From contig NZ_WQDY01000002.1 in NCBI RefSeq assembly GCF_013033355.1, positions 372,001-436,000 on the forward strand: a stretch of 64,000 bases of DNA, written 5' to 3'. Positions 45,969 to 56,800 of this stretch are shown here, one piece after another. Numbering within the stretch: the first letter of the stretch is position 1; each line of letters opens with the position of its first letter. Position numbers and translations under genes: made by a program. The notes under the pieces are model-generated. The model searched no databases. It was given only the letters and a program-made list of their open reading frames with translations, and was not told the origin of the DNA. This DNA is from Ruegeria lacuscaerulensis. Lineage in GTDB: Bacteria; Pseudomonadota; Alphaproteobacteria; Rhodobacterales; Rhodobacteraceae.

Positions 45969-46775
45969 GTGCGAGCTGCAGTCGTAAGAGAGTTTTGTGA
46001 AGACCTTTCGATTGAGACGGTCCCGGACCCAACCTGCCCAGACAATGGAGTGGTCCTGGAGGTCGCAGCCTGTGGAGTATGCCGCTCGGATTACCATGGA
46101 TGGTCTGGCGCGCACCCCAAAGTTCAAAATGGCTCGATCTTAGGGCACGAATATTGTGGAACTGTGGTAGAGGCAGGGCCTCAAGCGCAGCACAGTGTTG
46201 GTGACCGCCTCATAGCGCCATTCATCTTGGGGTGCGGCAGCTGCAGCGCTTGTCAAACAGGCGTATCAAACACGTGTTCTAACCAAATCGTTCCAGGATT
46301 TGGAACGCCAGGTGCCTACGCAGAATATGTTGCTGTGCCGTTTGACCATAACTTAGTTCACTTGCCAGAAACGCTCTCTCCTTCATTGGCGGCAGGGCTC
46401 GGGTGTCGTGTAACCACTGCTTGGCATGCTTTGACAGACCGTGCAGATGTCGCAGCTGGTGAATGGGTGGCTGTCCACGGAACAGGAGGTATTGGCTTGT
46501 CCGTTCTTCTATTGGCAAAAATGCTTGGATGCAGAGTTGTCGTAGTGGATGTGGTTGAAGAGAAACTTGAGCATGCAAAGCTCAACGGTGCAGAGGCGAG
46601 CGCACACGGTACGCATTCGATGAGGCGGACGAAGATGACCCAGATTTACAAGAAGACAGGCAATCTTCGCGCCGTTCAGCTCCTGTTGGGGCATACGAAG
46701 ATGGACAGCACCGTCAGGTATCTCGGCGTCGAGCTGGAGGATGCGCTAGCAATCGCCGAAGACATTGAAATCTAG
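45969..46775 (+). pseudogene. Chimera: truncated zinc alcohol dehydrogenase fused to integrase C-terminus
   Basis: Residues 1 to about 212 are an MDR zinc-dependent alcohol dehydrogenase: CGVCRSDYHGW, GHEYCG, the structural-zinc cysteines CGSCSACQTGVSNTC and the NAD site GTGGIGLSVLL. The frame then passes without interruption into a tyrosine-recombinase C-terminus (THSMRRTKMTQIYKKTGNLR, VQLLLGHTKMDSTVRYLGVE with the HxxR-like and Tyr residues). About 120 residues of the dehydrogenase are lost. The junction is near 46600. Start GTG with AGGAG. It is probably not a functional dehydrogenase. Confidence 0.85.
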
Positions 46776-46996
46776 CAACTTCGGGTCGCCTTCGGGGGCG
46801 CCCAAAGCGGCCATTTGCGTGAGCCGCATCGAAGGTCTGGTTCGAGCCCAAAGCGATCATTGGGAATTTACGAAATCCGGACGACTGTGGGATAGGATAC
46901 CGCGAGAAGCGCGGCAATTTCACACAGCTTTCAGAGGTCAATGTTTGGTGCCGACAGATGGCTATGGTCTTTGGTGCTGATTGGCGTTTTATCGGC
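46776..46996. other. Intergenic region, mosaic junction with repeat remnant
   Basis: 220 bases after the integrase remnant. A degenerate copy of the dispersed repeat (AAAGCGGCCATTTGCGTGAG, then TTCGAGCCCAAAGCG) lies at 46804-46853. No gene. Confidence 0.45.
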
Positions 46997-47899
46997 TCAA
47001 GACTTTGAAAACGGCCTGTTTGTCCAGAAATCAAGCAACATTTTCGCTATCTTGGTCTGGTGATGGGCATAGACCACCACGTCGAGCTTTTCCTGGCCCA
47101 GTTGGTTGCGTAGGGAGATCAGCTCGCCGCTTTCAATTTCCTTATGCACCATACTGAACGGCAGCCAACCAACACCGAGACCGTTCAGGATCATTTCCTT
47201 TGCTCCACTTGAAAAGGCCGTCTGGCAAACAGGGTTTTTGCTGAAATCGGCGGTTCCGAACGGGAGTTTGCTCTTGTTCAATGCTTCGCCGAAATAGCTG
47301 TTTTCGGGATAGACGATCGCTGGCGTATCCAAAGGCACGTCGCCGTTTCCGCGCACTGCATACCGCAATCCGCCACCGATGACCGGAATAAGGTAGTCGT
47401 GACCCCAAGTGCCGCGACGTATGCCTGCTCCGAACGGCATTGGGGCGACGGTTTGCGCCTCGTAACATAGCAGCATGTTGGTATCGCCGCGCAGGAACAG
47501 AGTGACGCAATCGTTCAGATTGGCAGTCCTGAGGCGAAAACGGAGCCCCTCGAACGTGGCACGTGCACGCAATGCCATATCAGGGAAGGTGGAGACGACC
47601 GATGCGTGTGTCGCGGCGATCGTCACAATCGAAACGGTGGGGCCATGTTGCGCAATTTTTGTGCGAAGGTCATTTAGCCTTGCGATCAAAGAGCGGATTT
47701 CGGCCTCGTTAGAGGCCAGTGCTGGACTGATCTCGACCCGGTTCGATTTGCGATCAAGAACTTCAATCCCCAGCCACTCCTCAAAACTGCGAATACGCCT
47801 TGAGAACGCTGGTTGTGTGATGTTTCTGCGGGCCGCAGCCCGTGTCATGTTCCGCTCTTCCAGAAGGGCCAGAACATCGTCAAACCACAGCATATTCAT
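46997..47899 (-). CDS. LysR family transcriptional regulator (divergent from cuyA-like gene)
   Basis: The 300-residue protein has the HTH (MTRAAARRNITQPAFSRRIR) and a LysR effector domain. The start at 47899 (MNMLWFDDVLALL) has GGGAG at proper distance; the long upstream extension in the same frame is not coding. It is divergent from the sulfo-lyase/transporter operon and probably activates or represses it in response to the imported substrate. Confidence 0.9.
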   Translation of the reverse strand: MNMLWFDDVLALLEERNMTRAAARRNITQPAFSRRIRSFEEWLGIEVLDRKSNRVEISPALASNEAEIRSLIARLNDLRTKIAQHGPTVSIVTIAATHASVVSTFPDMALRARATFEGLRFRLRTANLNDCVTLFLRGDTNMLLCYEAQTVAPMPFGAGIRRGTWGHDYLIPVIGGGLRYAVRGNGDVPLDTPAIVYPENSYFGEALNKSKLPFGTADFSKNPVCQTAFSSGAKEMILNGLGVGWLPFSMVHKEIESGELISLRNQLGQEKLDVVVYAHHQTKIAKMLLDFWTNRPFSKS

Positions 47900-48012
47900 C
47901 CGCATCTCCCGAGTACCCAAAGAAAATGTATGAGCAGCCTGCGCAATATGCACTGTTTTTCTTCTTTTTCTTTTGAAAGTGTTTGGCTGTTGGCAAACGC
48001 AAGGAGAGTGTG

Positions 48013-49107
48013 GTGGCGGAGACAATTCAGATGACCGGCGGTGACGCGATGGTCGCGCCGGAGATGGTTTTGAGCTTGTGCAAGGAGCTATCGCTGACAC
48101 TGGCGAAATTTCCCCGGGTATCGCTTGGTCATCTTCCTACGCCTTTGGAGCCGATGGATCGCCTGAGTGAGTTTTTGGGTGGTCCACGTTTATGGGTCAA
48201 AAGGGATGATTGCACCGGCCTCTCGTCGGGTGGGAACAAGACTCGTAAGCTGGAATTTCTGATGGCTGACGCTGTCCAGAAAGGTGCAGATACCATCATC
48301 ACGCAGGGGGCGACGCAATCCAATCACGCGCGCCAAACAGCAGCGGCGGCCGCAAAACTTGGCCTTGCGTGCCATATCCTGCTTGAGGATCGCACGGGTT
48401 CTAATGATCCGAACTATATTCTGAATGGAAATGTCCTGTTGGATCGTTTGCATGGCGCCAGTGTCTCCAAGCGTCCCGGTGGTGCGGACATGAACGCAGA
48501 GATGGAAGCCTGCGCCGCGCAGATGAAGACAGAAGGCAAAACCCCTTACATCATTCCCGGCGGTGGATCGAACCCGATCGGGGCTTTGGGCTACGTGAAT
48601 TGCGCGCGCGAGTTAAACGAACAGGCCGCCCATGCCGGGTTGAAAATTGACGCGTTGGTACATGCAACCGGTAGCTCGGGCACACAAGCCGGATTGGTCG
48701 CCGGTCTTGCCGCACTGGAAAGTGACATTCACCTTTTGGGCATCGGCGTGCGTGCCCCACAAGACAAACAGGAAGGCATGGTCCATGATCTGGCCGTACG
48801 TACTGTCGAGTATATGGAGACGGGTACGCCCATTGCGCGCGAAAATGTACGCGCAAATTGCGACTACGTCGGTGCAGGATATGGTCTTCCCACCAAGGGG
48901 ATGATTGACGCGCTTAAGCTGTTGGCCTGCACCGAAGGACTTTTGTTCGACCCGGTCTATTCCGGTAAAGGATTGGATGGGCTCATCGACCAAACCCGCA
49001 AAGGCTATTTCGATGGTATGGACAATGTCGTTTTTCTGCATACCGGCGGAAGCGCAGCCCTATTTGGCTATCCCGAAACTTTCGAACTTCCTGGCTACGT
49101 GGCCTGA
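48013..49107 (+). CDS. cuyA: PLP-dependent L-cysteate sulfo-lyase / D-cysteine desulfhydrase family
   Basis: The 364-residue fold type II PLP enzyme has the PLP-lysine region [37 protein letters not shown] and the phosphate loop [11 protein letters not shown]. It is very like the CuyA branch, which in marine bacteria cleaves L-cysteate to pyruvate, ammonia and sulfite; D-cysteine desulfhydrase and ACC deaminase are the close alternatives. The start GTG at 48013 follows AAGGAG by six bases. It leads an operon with a betaine-type ABC importer, so the imported compound probably is, or yields, a sulfonated amino acid. Specific reaction inferred. Confidence 0.78.
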   Translation: MAETIQMTGGDAMVAPEMVLSLCKELSLTLAKFPRVSLGHLPTPLEPMDRLSEFLGGPRLWVKRDDCTGLSSGGNKTRKLEFLMADAVQKGADTIITQGATQSNHARQTAAAAAKLGLACHILLEDRTGSNDPNYILNGNVLLDRLHGASVSKRPGGADMNAEMEACAAQMKTEGKTPYIIPGGGSNPIGALGYVNCARELNEQAAHAGLKIDALVHATGSSGTQAGLVAGLAALESDIHLLGIGVRAPQDKQEGMVHDLAVRTVEYMETGTPIARENVRANCDYVGAGYGLPTKGMIDALKLLACTEGLLFDPVYSGKGLDGLIDQTRKGYFDGMDNVVFLHTGGSAALFGYPETFELPGYVA

Positions 49108-49139
49108 AAATAAACAACAAACCAACAAGGAGATATCAA

Positions 49140-50099
49140 ATGAAACTAAAAAAATACTTGATCAGCGCGGCTTTGGTTTCAGCTCTCGGCGCACCACTTG
49201 CCGCTGAAGAGGTTAAGATCGGTGTTCCTACTTGGACCGGAGCGCAGGCTATTGCCCATGTCTTGGGTGAGATCGTGACCACCCGCATAGGCGGCACGGT
49301 GGAGTATGTGCCCGGTAACAATGCCACGATCTTTCAAGCGATGGATCAGGGTAAGGGCGATATCGACGTTCACCCCGATGTATGGCTGCCAAATCAGGAA
49401 GCGTTTACCAAGCAATATGTTGATGGTGCTGGCACAGTGACGTTGTCATCGAACCCATATCAGGGCAATCAGGGCTTCTGCGTCTCCAAAGACTTTGCAG
49501 CAGAGATGAACATCACCGACATCGCGGATCTTGGACGCCCCGATGTGGCGGCTGCGATGGACAGCGATGGCAATGGTAAGGGTGAGATGTGGATCGGTGC
49601 GCCCGGCTGGGCCTCGGCCAATGTCAACGAGGTGAAGGTGCGCGACTATGGCCTGTTGGATTTCATCGATCCGATCCGCGCCGAGGAAGCTGTGAAGACC
49701 GCGCGCATCAAGGACAGTATTGCCAAAAAAGAAGGATATGCCTTCTACTGCTATGAGCCGCATGCTGTTTGGTACATGTTTGACGTAGTGATGCTGACCG
49801 AACCGACTTATGACCCTGAAAAATACGTGATGGTGCAACCCTCCGACGACCCTGATTGGTACAACAAGTCGATGGTAGCCAGTAAGGACGCTCTGAAGGA
49901 AGTTCAGATCGCCTGGTCCAACTCGCTTGCGGATCGCTCGCCGGCGATTGCGGAATTCTTCGCCAACTTCGCGCTGACCGCCGATGACGTTAGCTCGCTG
50001 GCCTTCGAGATCAGTGCCAATGGGCGCGATGCTGAGGAAGTTGCGGCCGAATGGGTTAACGCCAATTCCGAGCGCGTAGATTCGATGCTGGGTCTCTGA
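49140..50099 (+). CDS. Glycine-betaine-type ABC transporter substrate-binding protein
   Basis: The 319-residue exported protein (signal [17 protein letters not shown]) has the OpuAC/ProX pattern with [27 protein letters not shown] and aromatic residues that box quaternary amines in relatives ([22 protein letters not shown]). A good AAGGAG precedes its ATG. It is encoded between the sulfo-lyase and the ATPase/permease genes; the ligand is more likely a zwitterionic sulfonate, betaine or amino acid derivative than plain glycine betaine, by context only. Confidence 0.85.
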   Translation: MKLKKYLISAALVSALGAPLAAEEVKIGVPTWTGAQAIAHVLGEIVTTRIGGTVEYVPGNNATIFQAMDQGKGDIDVHPDVWLPNQEAFTKQYVDGAGTVTLSSNPYQGNQGFCVSKDFAAEMNITDIADLGRPDVAAAMDSDGNGKGEMWIGAPGWASANVNEVKVRDYGLLDFIDPIRAEEAVKTARIKDSIAKKEGYAFYCYEPHAVWYMFDVVMLTEPTYDPEKYVMVQPSDDPDWYNKSMVASKDALKEVQIAWSNSLADRSPAIAEFFANFALTADDVSSLAFEISANGRDAEEVAAEWVNANSERVDSMLGL

Positions 50100-50168
50100 G
50101 CCAAGCCAAAAAACAACGGGCAGCACCTAGCGGTGCCGCCCCACTTGAAGGCACGCACAGGTGGGCGG

Positions 50169-51224
50169 ATGAGCGACGAGACTGTAATCGAAATTTCCAA
50201 CATCTGGAAAATCTTCGGGGCAAAACCCGAGGCCGCTCTTGAAGCCATTCGTGCGCGGGGGCTGACCAAGGCTGAAGTCCTTGCTGAATTCAACGCGGTG
50301 GTGGGTGTTGCCGATGTCAGCCTCGACGTCAAACGCGGTGAGATCTTCTGTATCATGGGCCTATCAGGGAGCGGCAAATCCACGCTCGTGCGCCATTTCA
50401 ATCGCCTGCTCGAACCAACGGCCGGCAAGATCGAGATCGAAGGCACGGACGTCATGGCACTCGGCACAAAGGAACTTCAGGCTTTCCGCAACCGGAAAAT
50501 CGGGATGGTCTTCCAGAATTTTGCGCTGATGCCCCACCGTTCAGTCCTTGATAACGTGGCTATGCCGCTGGAAATCCGCCAAGTCGCCAAGAACGAGCGC
50601 ATGCGGCAGGCGGCCGCCATTCTCGACATTGTCGAATTGGGGGCTTGGGGGTCAAAATTCGCTCACGAACTCTCTGGCGGCATGCAGCAACGTGTGGGAC
50701 TTGCCCGTGCGCTCGCAGCCAACCCTGATGTTCTACTGATGGATGAGCCCTTCTCCGCACTTGATCCCCTGATCCGGCGGCAGTTGCAGGATGAGTTCAT
50801 CCGGCTGTCAAAAATCCTCAAGAAGACCACGATCTTCATCACCCATGACCTTGATGAGGCCGTCCGCATTGGAGACCGGATTGCGATCATGCGTGACGGC
50901 AAGATGGTGCAGATCGGCTCGGCTGAGGACATTGTGATGCATCCCGCTGATGACTACGTCGCCGATTTCGTGGCCGGGATATCGCGCCTGAAGGTGGTGC
51001 ATGCTCATGCGGCGATGCAGCCCTTGGACAGCTATCTCGCTAAGCACGGCCCACTGCCGGCTGACATCGACAGGGTCGACCACAATGAGACACTTTCCGC
51101 TTTAATTACACGAGCCATCGACGACGAACGGCCGGTTCTGGTGTCCGAAGGCGGCGAGGACAGAGGTGTCATCACTCGCGCAGATCTGTTGCGCACCGTG
51201 ATTGAAGGGACGGAAATGTCATGA
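50169..51224 (+). CDS. Betaine-type ABC transporter ATP-binding protein (ProV/OpuAA-like)
   Basis: The 351-residue ATPase has Walker A ([14 protein letters not shown]), signature ([18 protein letters not shown]), Walker B ([14 protein letters not shown]) and a C-terminal region reminiscent of ProV regulatory tails ([20 protein letters not shown]). The N-terminal 40-residue insert before Walker A ([19 protein letters not shown]) is typical of ProV-type proteins. The ATG at 50169 is preferred. Its stop overlaps the permease start by four bases. Confidence 0.92.
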   Translation: MSDETVIEISNIWKIFGAKPEAALEAIRARGLTKAEVLAEFNAVVGVADVSLDVKRGEIFCIMGLSGSGKSTLVRHFNRLLEPTAGKIEIEGTDVMALGTKELQAFRNRKIGMVFQNFALMPHRSVLDNVAMPLEIRQVAKNERMRQAAAILDIVELGAWGSKFAHELSGGMQQRVGLARALAANPDVLLMDEPFSALDPLIRRQLQDEFIRLSKILKKTTIFITHDLDEAVRIGDRIAIMRDGKMVQIGSAEDIVMHPADDYVADFVAGISRLKVVHAHAAMQPLDSYLAKHGPLPADIDRVDHNETLSALITRAIDDERPVLVSEGGEDRGVITRADLLRTVIEGTEMS

Positions 51225-52765
51225 GCGAAGATCTTGGTGTGAACCCCCTTGAAGACACAGAAAGCGAAGCCGCGCAGGCCTATGCCGAGGAACGCCGCGA
51301 GAATATCCGCACTTTTGTGCGCACAAGCCCCGATTACTACATCCGCAATTTCGACAAGATCGGGGCGTCCGCACGCTTTACGGCAACCTTCAATGTGATG
51401 GCCGGGCTCTTTGGTCCAATCTGGTTCGGCGCACGCGGCCTTTGGTCATGGGCATTGGCCTTTCTTGTCGTCGAAGCGATCGGCTTTGTGCAGATCGCGC
51501 GGGGCCTGTTCGGAGATCTGGGAGCAGACGCGATGGCCCGTGTGACCTCGATCGAAGGTACGCTCGATTTGCGCTACCAGCAACTCGCGGCCGCGCAAGA
51601 GAGCGGCTCGGATAGAGCCGCAGCCATCCAGCGCCAGATCGAAGGTCTAGAGGCCAATATTGAGGGGTTCCGCGCTGAGGCAGATTTGCTCGCTGCGCAA
51701 GGCCCATCGATTGCACTCACCGGTGTCGTCATCTTGCTTGTGGCCAAGCTCATACAGGCTGTGGCCGCCAATTGGGCGCTGGAGGCCCGCTTTTCTGACT
51801 GGCTCTCAGATCGCACCATTCGCTCCGGCATGCCGGTCAGCCAGATTGTTTTCAGCGCGGGTTTCATGATCCTGTTGGTCGCGACTGCAATGGTCCACTA
51901 CAGTTTCCCGGGCCGTTTTTCATTTCTTAGCGAATTCCCGACAGATAACTCAATCCGCCTGGCCAGTATTGACAGCGTAGAGGGTTTTATCGCTTGGTGC
52001 GTCGCCAACAGTGTGGCGTTCTTTGACGGGCTCACCGCGGCCATTCGCTGGTTGCTGGATGCCATGGAGGTTGCGTTAGTTCAGACCCCTTGGATCGTGG
52101 TGGCCGCGCTGATCATTCTTTTGACCTGGCTTACCGCTGGCTTGCGCATGGCTATATGGTCTGGCGCCTTTCTGGCCTACATGGGTCTCCTCGGCTTTTG
52201 GGAAAAAGCTATGACCACATTGGCGCTTCTCGGCACTGCGGCGCTGCTTTCCATCGTGATTGGGATTCCTTTAGGCATGTTCTCTGCGCGTCGACCGCGG
52301 TTCTACGCGGTCATCCAACCGATCATGGATTTCATGCAGACCATGCCTGCCTTTGTCTTCATGGTGCCTGTGATTGCATTTTTCGGGGTTGGCAAGCCAG
52401 CGGCAGTCATCGTCACCATGATCTTCGGCGGGACCCCCGTGGTACGCCTTACCGTTTTAGGCCTGCGTGGTGTTCCTGAAAGCGTGCGTGAAGCCGCGAT
52501 CAGTTTTGGCGCCAACAAGTGGTACCTTCTCACCAAGGTCGATCTGCCGCTTGCCAGCCCCTCCATTCGCGCAGGCATCAACCAGACAATCATGCTGTCG
52601 CTGGCCATGGTCGTGGTGGCCTCGCTTATTGGCGCGAAAGGGCTGGGCGAAGACGTTCTCGAGGCGCTGCAATACGCCAATGTAGGCCAGGGTATCCTCG
52701 CAGGCTTTGCCATTCTCTTCTGTGCGATGATCCTTGATCGGATCGTTCAAGGTCAGCGAAAGTGA
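51221..52765 (+). CDS. Betaine-type ABC permease with DUF2628-like N-terminal extension
   Basis: The 514-residue protein has a C-terminal BPD-transport inner-membrane domain with the EAA loop (REAAISFGANKWYLLTKVDLP) of ProW/OpuAB permeases. Before it lies an unusual roughly 200-residue N-terminal part: YYIRNFDKIGASARFTATFN followed by hydrophobic GPIWFGARGLW, like DUF2628 membrane domains, then a coiled-coil-like EGLEANIEGFRAEADLLAAQ. The extension may sense, anchor or bind a partner. Overlaps both neighbours. Confidence 0.9.
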   Translation: MSEDLGVNPLEDTESEAAQAYAEERRENIRTFVRTSPDYYIRNFDKIGASARFTATFNVMAGLFGPIWFGARGLWSWALAFLVVEAIGFVQIARGLFGDLGADAMARVTSIEGTLDLRYQQLAAAQESGSDRAAAIQRQIEGLEANIEGFRAEADLLAAQGPSIALTGVVILLVAKLIQAVAANWALEARFSDWLSDRTIRSGMPVSQIVFSAGFMILLVATAMVHYSFPGRFSFLSEFPTDNSIRLASIDSVEGFIAWCVANSVAFFDGLTAAIRWLLDAMEVALVQTPWIVVAALIILLTWLTAGLRMAIWSGAFLAYMGLLGFWEKAMTTLALLGTAALLSIVIGIPLGMFSARRPRFYAVIQPIMDFMQTMPAFVFMVPVIAFFGVGKPAAVIVTMIFGGTPVVRLTVLGLRGVPESVREAAISFGANKWYLLTKVDLPLASPSIRAGINQTIMLSLAMVVVASLIGAKGLGEDVLEALQYANVGQGILAGFAILFCAMILDRIVQGQRK

Positions 52766-53484
52766 TCCCCCTTGTCCTTGTTCATGGTTTCATGGGGGGC
52801 AGCGCACAATGGGATGGGTGTCGCGATACACTGCAGCAGCATGCTGATGTGGTTGCCGTCGACCTGCCTGGGTTCGGCGCAAATGCCTATCTGCCGCCAA
52901 TTGACAGTATTGGCGGATATGCGGATTGGGTCGTCCGGCACCTCCGCGGCCTTGGAGTAGAGGAATACCATCTGCTGGGTCATTCCATGGGCGGTATGAT
53001 CGCTCAGGAAATTGCCTTGCGCGACGGTGAAAGGATTAACCGACTTGTGCTTTACGCGACTGGCGCGGTCGGTGTTTTGCCGGGGCGGTTCGAGACTATT
53101 GAGCACAGTAAAAGGCGCGCTGGGAAAGACGGCCCGGCGGCCACCGCACGTAGAATCGCAGCGACTTGGTTTCTGGATTGTGAAGCTGCAACAGGATATG
53201 AACACTGCGCTGGGATCGCCGCTAAAGCCAAACTGGCCGCCATAAATGCTGGGCTTGAAGCCATGCAATCCTGGTCAGGAGAGCAGAACCTTAGCCGGAT
53301 CCGGCAGGAAACTCTTGTGCTCTGGGGCGATCAAGATCGGACATATCCGTGGAGCCAAATTCAAATGCTTTGGGAAACAATTCCCAATACTTTGTTGGCA
53401 GTTGTGCCAGGTTGCGCTCACGCTCTACATGCCGAGAGACCTGATTTTTTCACACGTTTAATCTCCGACTTTTTGGACCGCTGA
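52762..53484 (+). CDS. Alpha/beta hydrolase
   Basis: The 240-residue enzyme has the HGF oxyanion region (LVHGFMGGSAQWDG), nucleophile elbow LLGHSMGGMIAQE, acid VLWGDQDRTYPW and catalytic His in PGCAHALHAERP. GTG start overlaps the permease stop (GTGA), so it is part of the same operon. It may hydrolyse an ester or amide of the imported substrate before the sulfo-lyase step; this is inferred only from position. Confidence 0.88.
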   Translation: MIPLVLVHGFMGGSAQWDGCRDTLQQHADVVAVDLPGFGANAYLPPIDSIGGYADWVVRHLRGLGVEEYHLLGHSMGGMIAQEIALRDGERINRLVLYATGAVGVLPGRFETIEHSKRRAGKDGPAATARRIAATWFLDCEAATGYEHCAGIAAKAKLAAINAGLEAMQSWSGEQNLSRIRQETLVLWGDQDRTYPWSQIQMLWETIPNTLLAVVPGCAHALHAERPDFFTRLISDFLDR

Positions 53485-53861
53485 GCAATACCAACAACTT
53501 GGACTTTTGCAGGGCGGCAGCCAAGATCAGCTTTGTCCGCATAGCAGTCATTCACGCCGAGTGCAGCGAACGACTGTTCCAAGCCCATAGCAGAAATACA
53601 GCTATCCACTGAATACGAAACCGCACTAAATATTTATGTTACGATACCATCACGTTGTACCGGCCCGATGCCGAAGGACTCGTCCCATCCAGAGCGACGA
53701 AGTCCTTGACCAAATCCGATACGGTGATTTTCAATGCGAAAAAAGAGTTCAAGTGCGCGGAAATTGCGACTCAGTAAACCGCAACGACCAACCGGAGAAA
53801 GGGATGCATGCTGGTGCATCGCAGGTGATAGTTCTGCAGCCGCCGCACGCGAAAGGATCAA
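53485..53861. other. Intergenic region with dispersed repeat
   Basis: About 375 bases between the hydrolase and the large cyclase genes. Dispersed repeat copy G at 53527-53587; no gene supported. Confidence 0.5.
53527..53587 (+). repeat. Dispersed island repeat, copy G
   Basis: TCAGCTTTGTCCGCATAGCA, GTCATTCACGCCGAGTGCAG, CGAACGACTGTTCCAAGCCC. Contains both head and tail of the family consensus. Confidence 0.72.
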
Positions 53862-56800
53862 ATGTCTGAAATCTCGCGTTGGCTAGAGAAACATGGCTTG
53901 TCCAAGTATGCTGGGTCGTTTGCAGAGCATGAAATCGAACTAGGTGATCTAACCGAATTAACTGACAAAGATCTCACTAAAATCGGGCTTCCCCTAGGTC
54001 CGAGGCGCCGTTTCATGAAAGCTGTTCGAGCTGAAGCAAAGGGAGAGACTTACCCGCACAACACTGCGTTAGGTCCCGCGATTGTCGCTGAGCGCCGGCA
54101 GCTTACCGTCATGTTCATAGATTTGGTTGGATCAACGGAAATATCCCAGCGCGTCGATCCGGAAGATTTGGCGGAAGTACTCCGACTGTTCAAAGAAACC
54201 TGCGCTGCGTCGGTGGCAGCTTTTGATGGCCACATCGCAAGTTACTATGGTGATGGGATAATGGTCTTTTTCGGGTTTCCTTATGCGCACGAAGATGACC
54301 CTGAGCGAGCCATTCGCGCAGGTCTTCGTATTATCGAGGAAATTCCAGCTATCCGCACTCATGCGAAACTGAATGTCCGAATTGGGATCGCAACTGGGTT
54401 GGTTGTTGTCGGTGACTTACGTGGTGAAAAAATGTTTGAGGACGGAACGGCGATGGGGGAGACGCCGAACCTGGCCGCACGTCTACAAGCAATGGCTGAA
54501 CCTGGGACATTGATCGTCGCTCCCAATACTCATCATTTGGCGGGTGATGCTTTCGAATACGTTCTGCGTGGCGCATTCAAGCTTAAAGGTTTTGCCAGAG
54601 AGATCGAAGCCTGGCAGGTGACAGGAGCACGGGAAACAGTCAGCCGTTTCATGGCAGAGGAAGACGAGTTACTGAATCCTTTGATCGGACGCGCCGCAGA
54701 ATATGAAACTCTCAATGAAAAGTGGAAGTTGGCAAGTGATGGTCAAGGACAAGTTGTGCTGGTGTCCGGTGAGCCAGGAATTGGCAAGTCTAGATTAGTC
54801 GAAGAATTAAGGCAGAGCATTCCGAGGATGTCGCATACTCAAACGCGATATCAATGTTCTCCCTACCATTACGCGAGTGCGTTTTATCCGGCCATTCGCC
54901 AAATTGAGAATGCTGCAGGCCTTCGTTCAGACGACAAAAACGAATTGAAACTCAGAAAGATATCCTCTGTTCTAAGTGACCAGTCGGATCACACACTGAA
55001 ACTGGCCGCGTCCCTACTTTCGGTTCCTTTTGAAGACCAATTGGGTGAACTGAATCTGACGCCACAGCAACTCATGAATCAGACCTTAGAAATGCTGTTG
55101 GGCAATCTGACTTCGCAGGCTGAGGAAAAGCCAGTGTTGCTCTTGTTTGAGGACGCGCATTGGATTGATCCGACAACTAAACTGTTGCTTGACCGAGTTG
55201 CTGATCGGATTCGTGACCTTCCAGTATTGGTCGTGATGACGTTCAGACCTGAATTTGACCCAGGTTGGGCATTGCAATCCAACCTTTCTAAATTGGTCTT
55301 GAAGCAATTGGACTTTCACCAGGTCAAAAGCATTGTGGACGAAGTTGCAAAAGGGCATTCGATTTCTGACGAAATGTACAATGTCGTCGCTGCCAGATCC
55401 GATGGCGTCCCGCTATATGTCGAGGAAGTGACAAAAGATCTATTGGAATCAGGGGTTTTGACAAAAGGAAGGGACGCATACTCGAAGGGTGGAGCGTCCC
55501 CGGCAAGCTCGGTTCCAAGCACGTTGCATGATGCACTTATGGCGCGGCTTGACCGACTGAGTTCCGTCAAGGAGGTCGCCCAGATTGGGGCGGTTATCGG
55601 ACCTCAATTTTCTTTTCCGTTGATCGCCAAGGTCGCTCGGATCAGCGACAAGGCGTTGCGCACGGGATTGGAACTTTTAGTCGACGCAGGCATTGTGACA
55701 GTTTCTGAAGAAGAAAACCTTGAAACTTTCAGCTATCGCCACGCCCTAATTCGCGACACAGCTTACAACAGTCTCTTGAAGAGCGAGCGCAGGGTCTTGC
55801 ACGCACGTGTTGCGCGAGCGTTAAGTGGTAAATCGACCCATATTGGCGATGCCAGTCCGGAAATACTTGCGCACCACTACACGATGGCAGGTATGAGCAA
55901 GGAGGCAATCGACTATCGCTATCTCGCAGGCCAACGCGCAGTCCAACGTTCTGCCAATATCGAGGCGAACACACAGCTTTCCTTGGCGATCGAGCAGTTG
56001 AGTCAACTGTCTCATGGTGTTGAGCGGGATCAGAAAGAAATTGAGGTTCAGGTTCTCAGAGCGGGTGTTCTACGATCGACTGCAGGAATAGCCGCCGATG
56101 AAACAGGGACCGTTTATGCAAGAATACGCGACTTGTGTGAACGGGTGGACGAAACAGAACATCTGTTCCCTGTTTTGAATGGCTTGTATTCCTTCCATTT
56201 GGTGCGTGCTGAGTATGATTTAGCCAAAAGTGTTGCAGCGCAGTTGCTGAATTTGGCAGATACAACGGGCGAGACACACCATCAGATGGTAGGGCATCGA
56301 GCCATGGGCGCAGTGCTGTTTCATATTGGAGAACTAAACCCTGCATACGAGCATTTGAGCAAAGCGCTAGAGCTTTACAGTCGGAAACGCGATGGGCACC
56401 TGGCCTACATATACGGTTCGGACCACGCAGCGATAACGTCGTGCTTTTTAAGCATGGCTGTATGGATGCGCGGTGCGCCAGACAAAGCACTTGAGATACA
56501 AAAACAAGCGGTTGCTGCAGCTCAAAAGCTGGAGCATGCGCACAGCATAGCACAGTCGCTAACTTACCTGTGCATGCTCTATCTTCTGCGCCGCGAACCT
56601 GGAAAAGTCATTGAAGCCGCAAATCAGTTGGAGGAACTGTCTTCAAAACATTCGTTCACCTTCATGTCGCTGACTGCAACGCTCTGGCGAAGCTGGGTGG
56701 ATGCCTACCTTTCCCCTGAGCCCGAAAACATCCACGCATTGCGACAAGCATCGGAAGCGTGGTGGGCCAGCGGAGCTGGGAATTACAAACCTTTCTTTTT

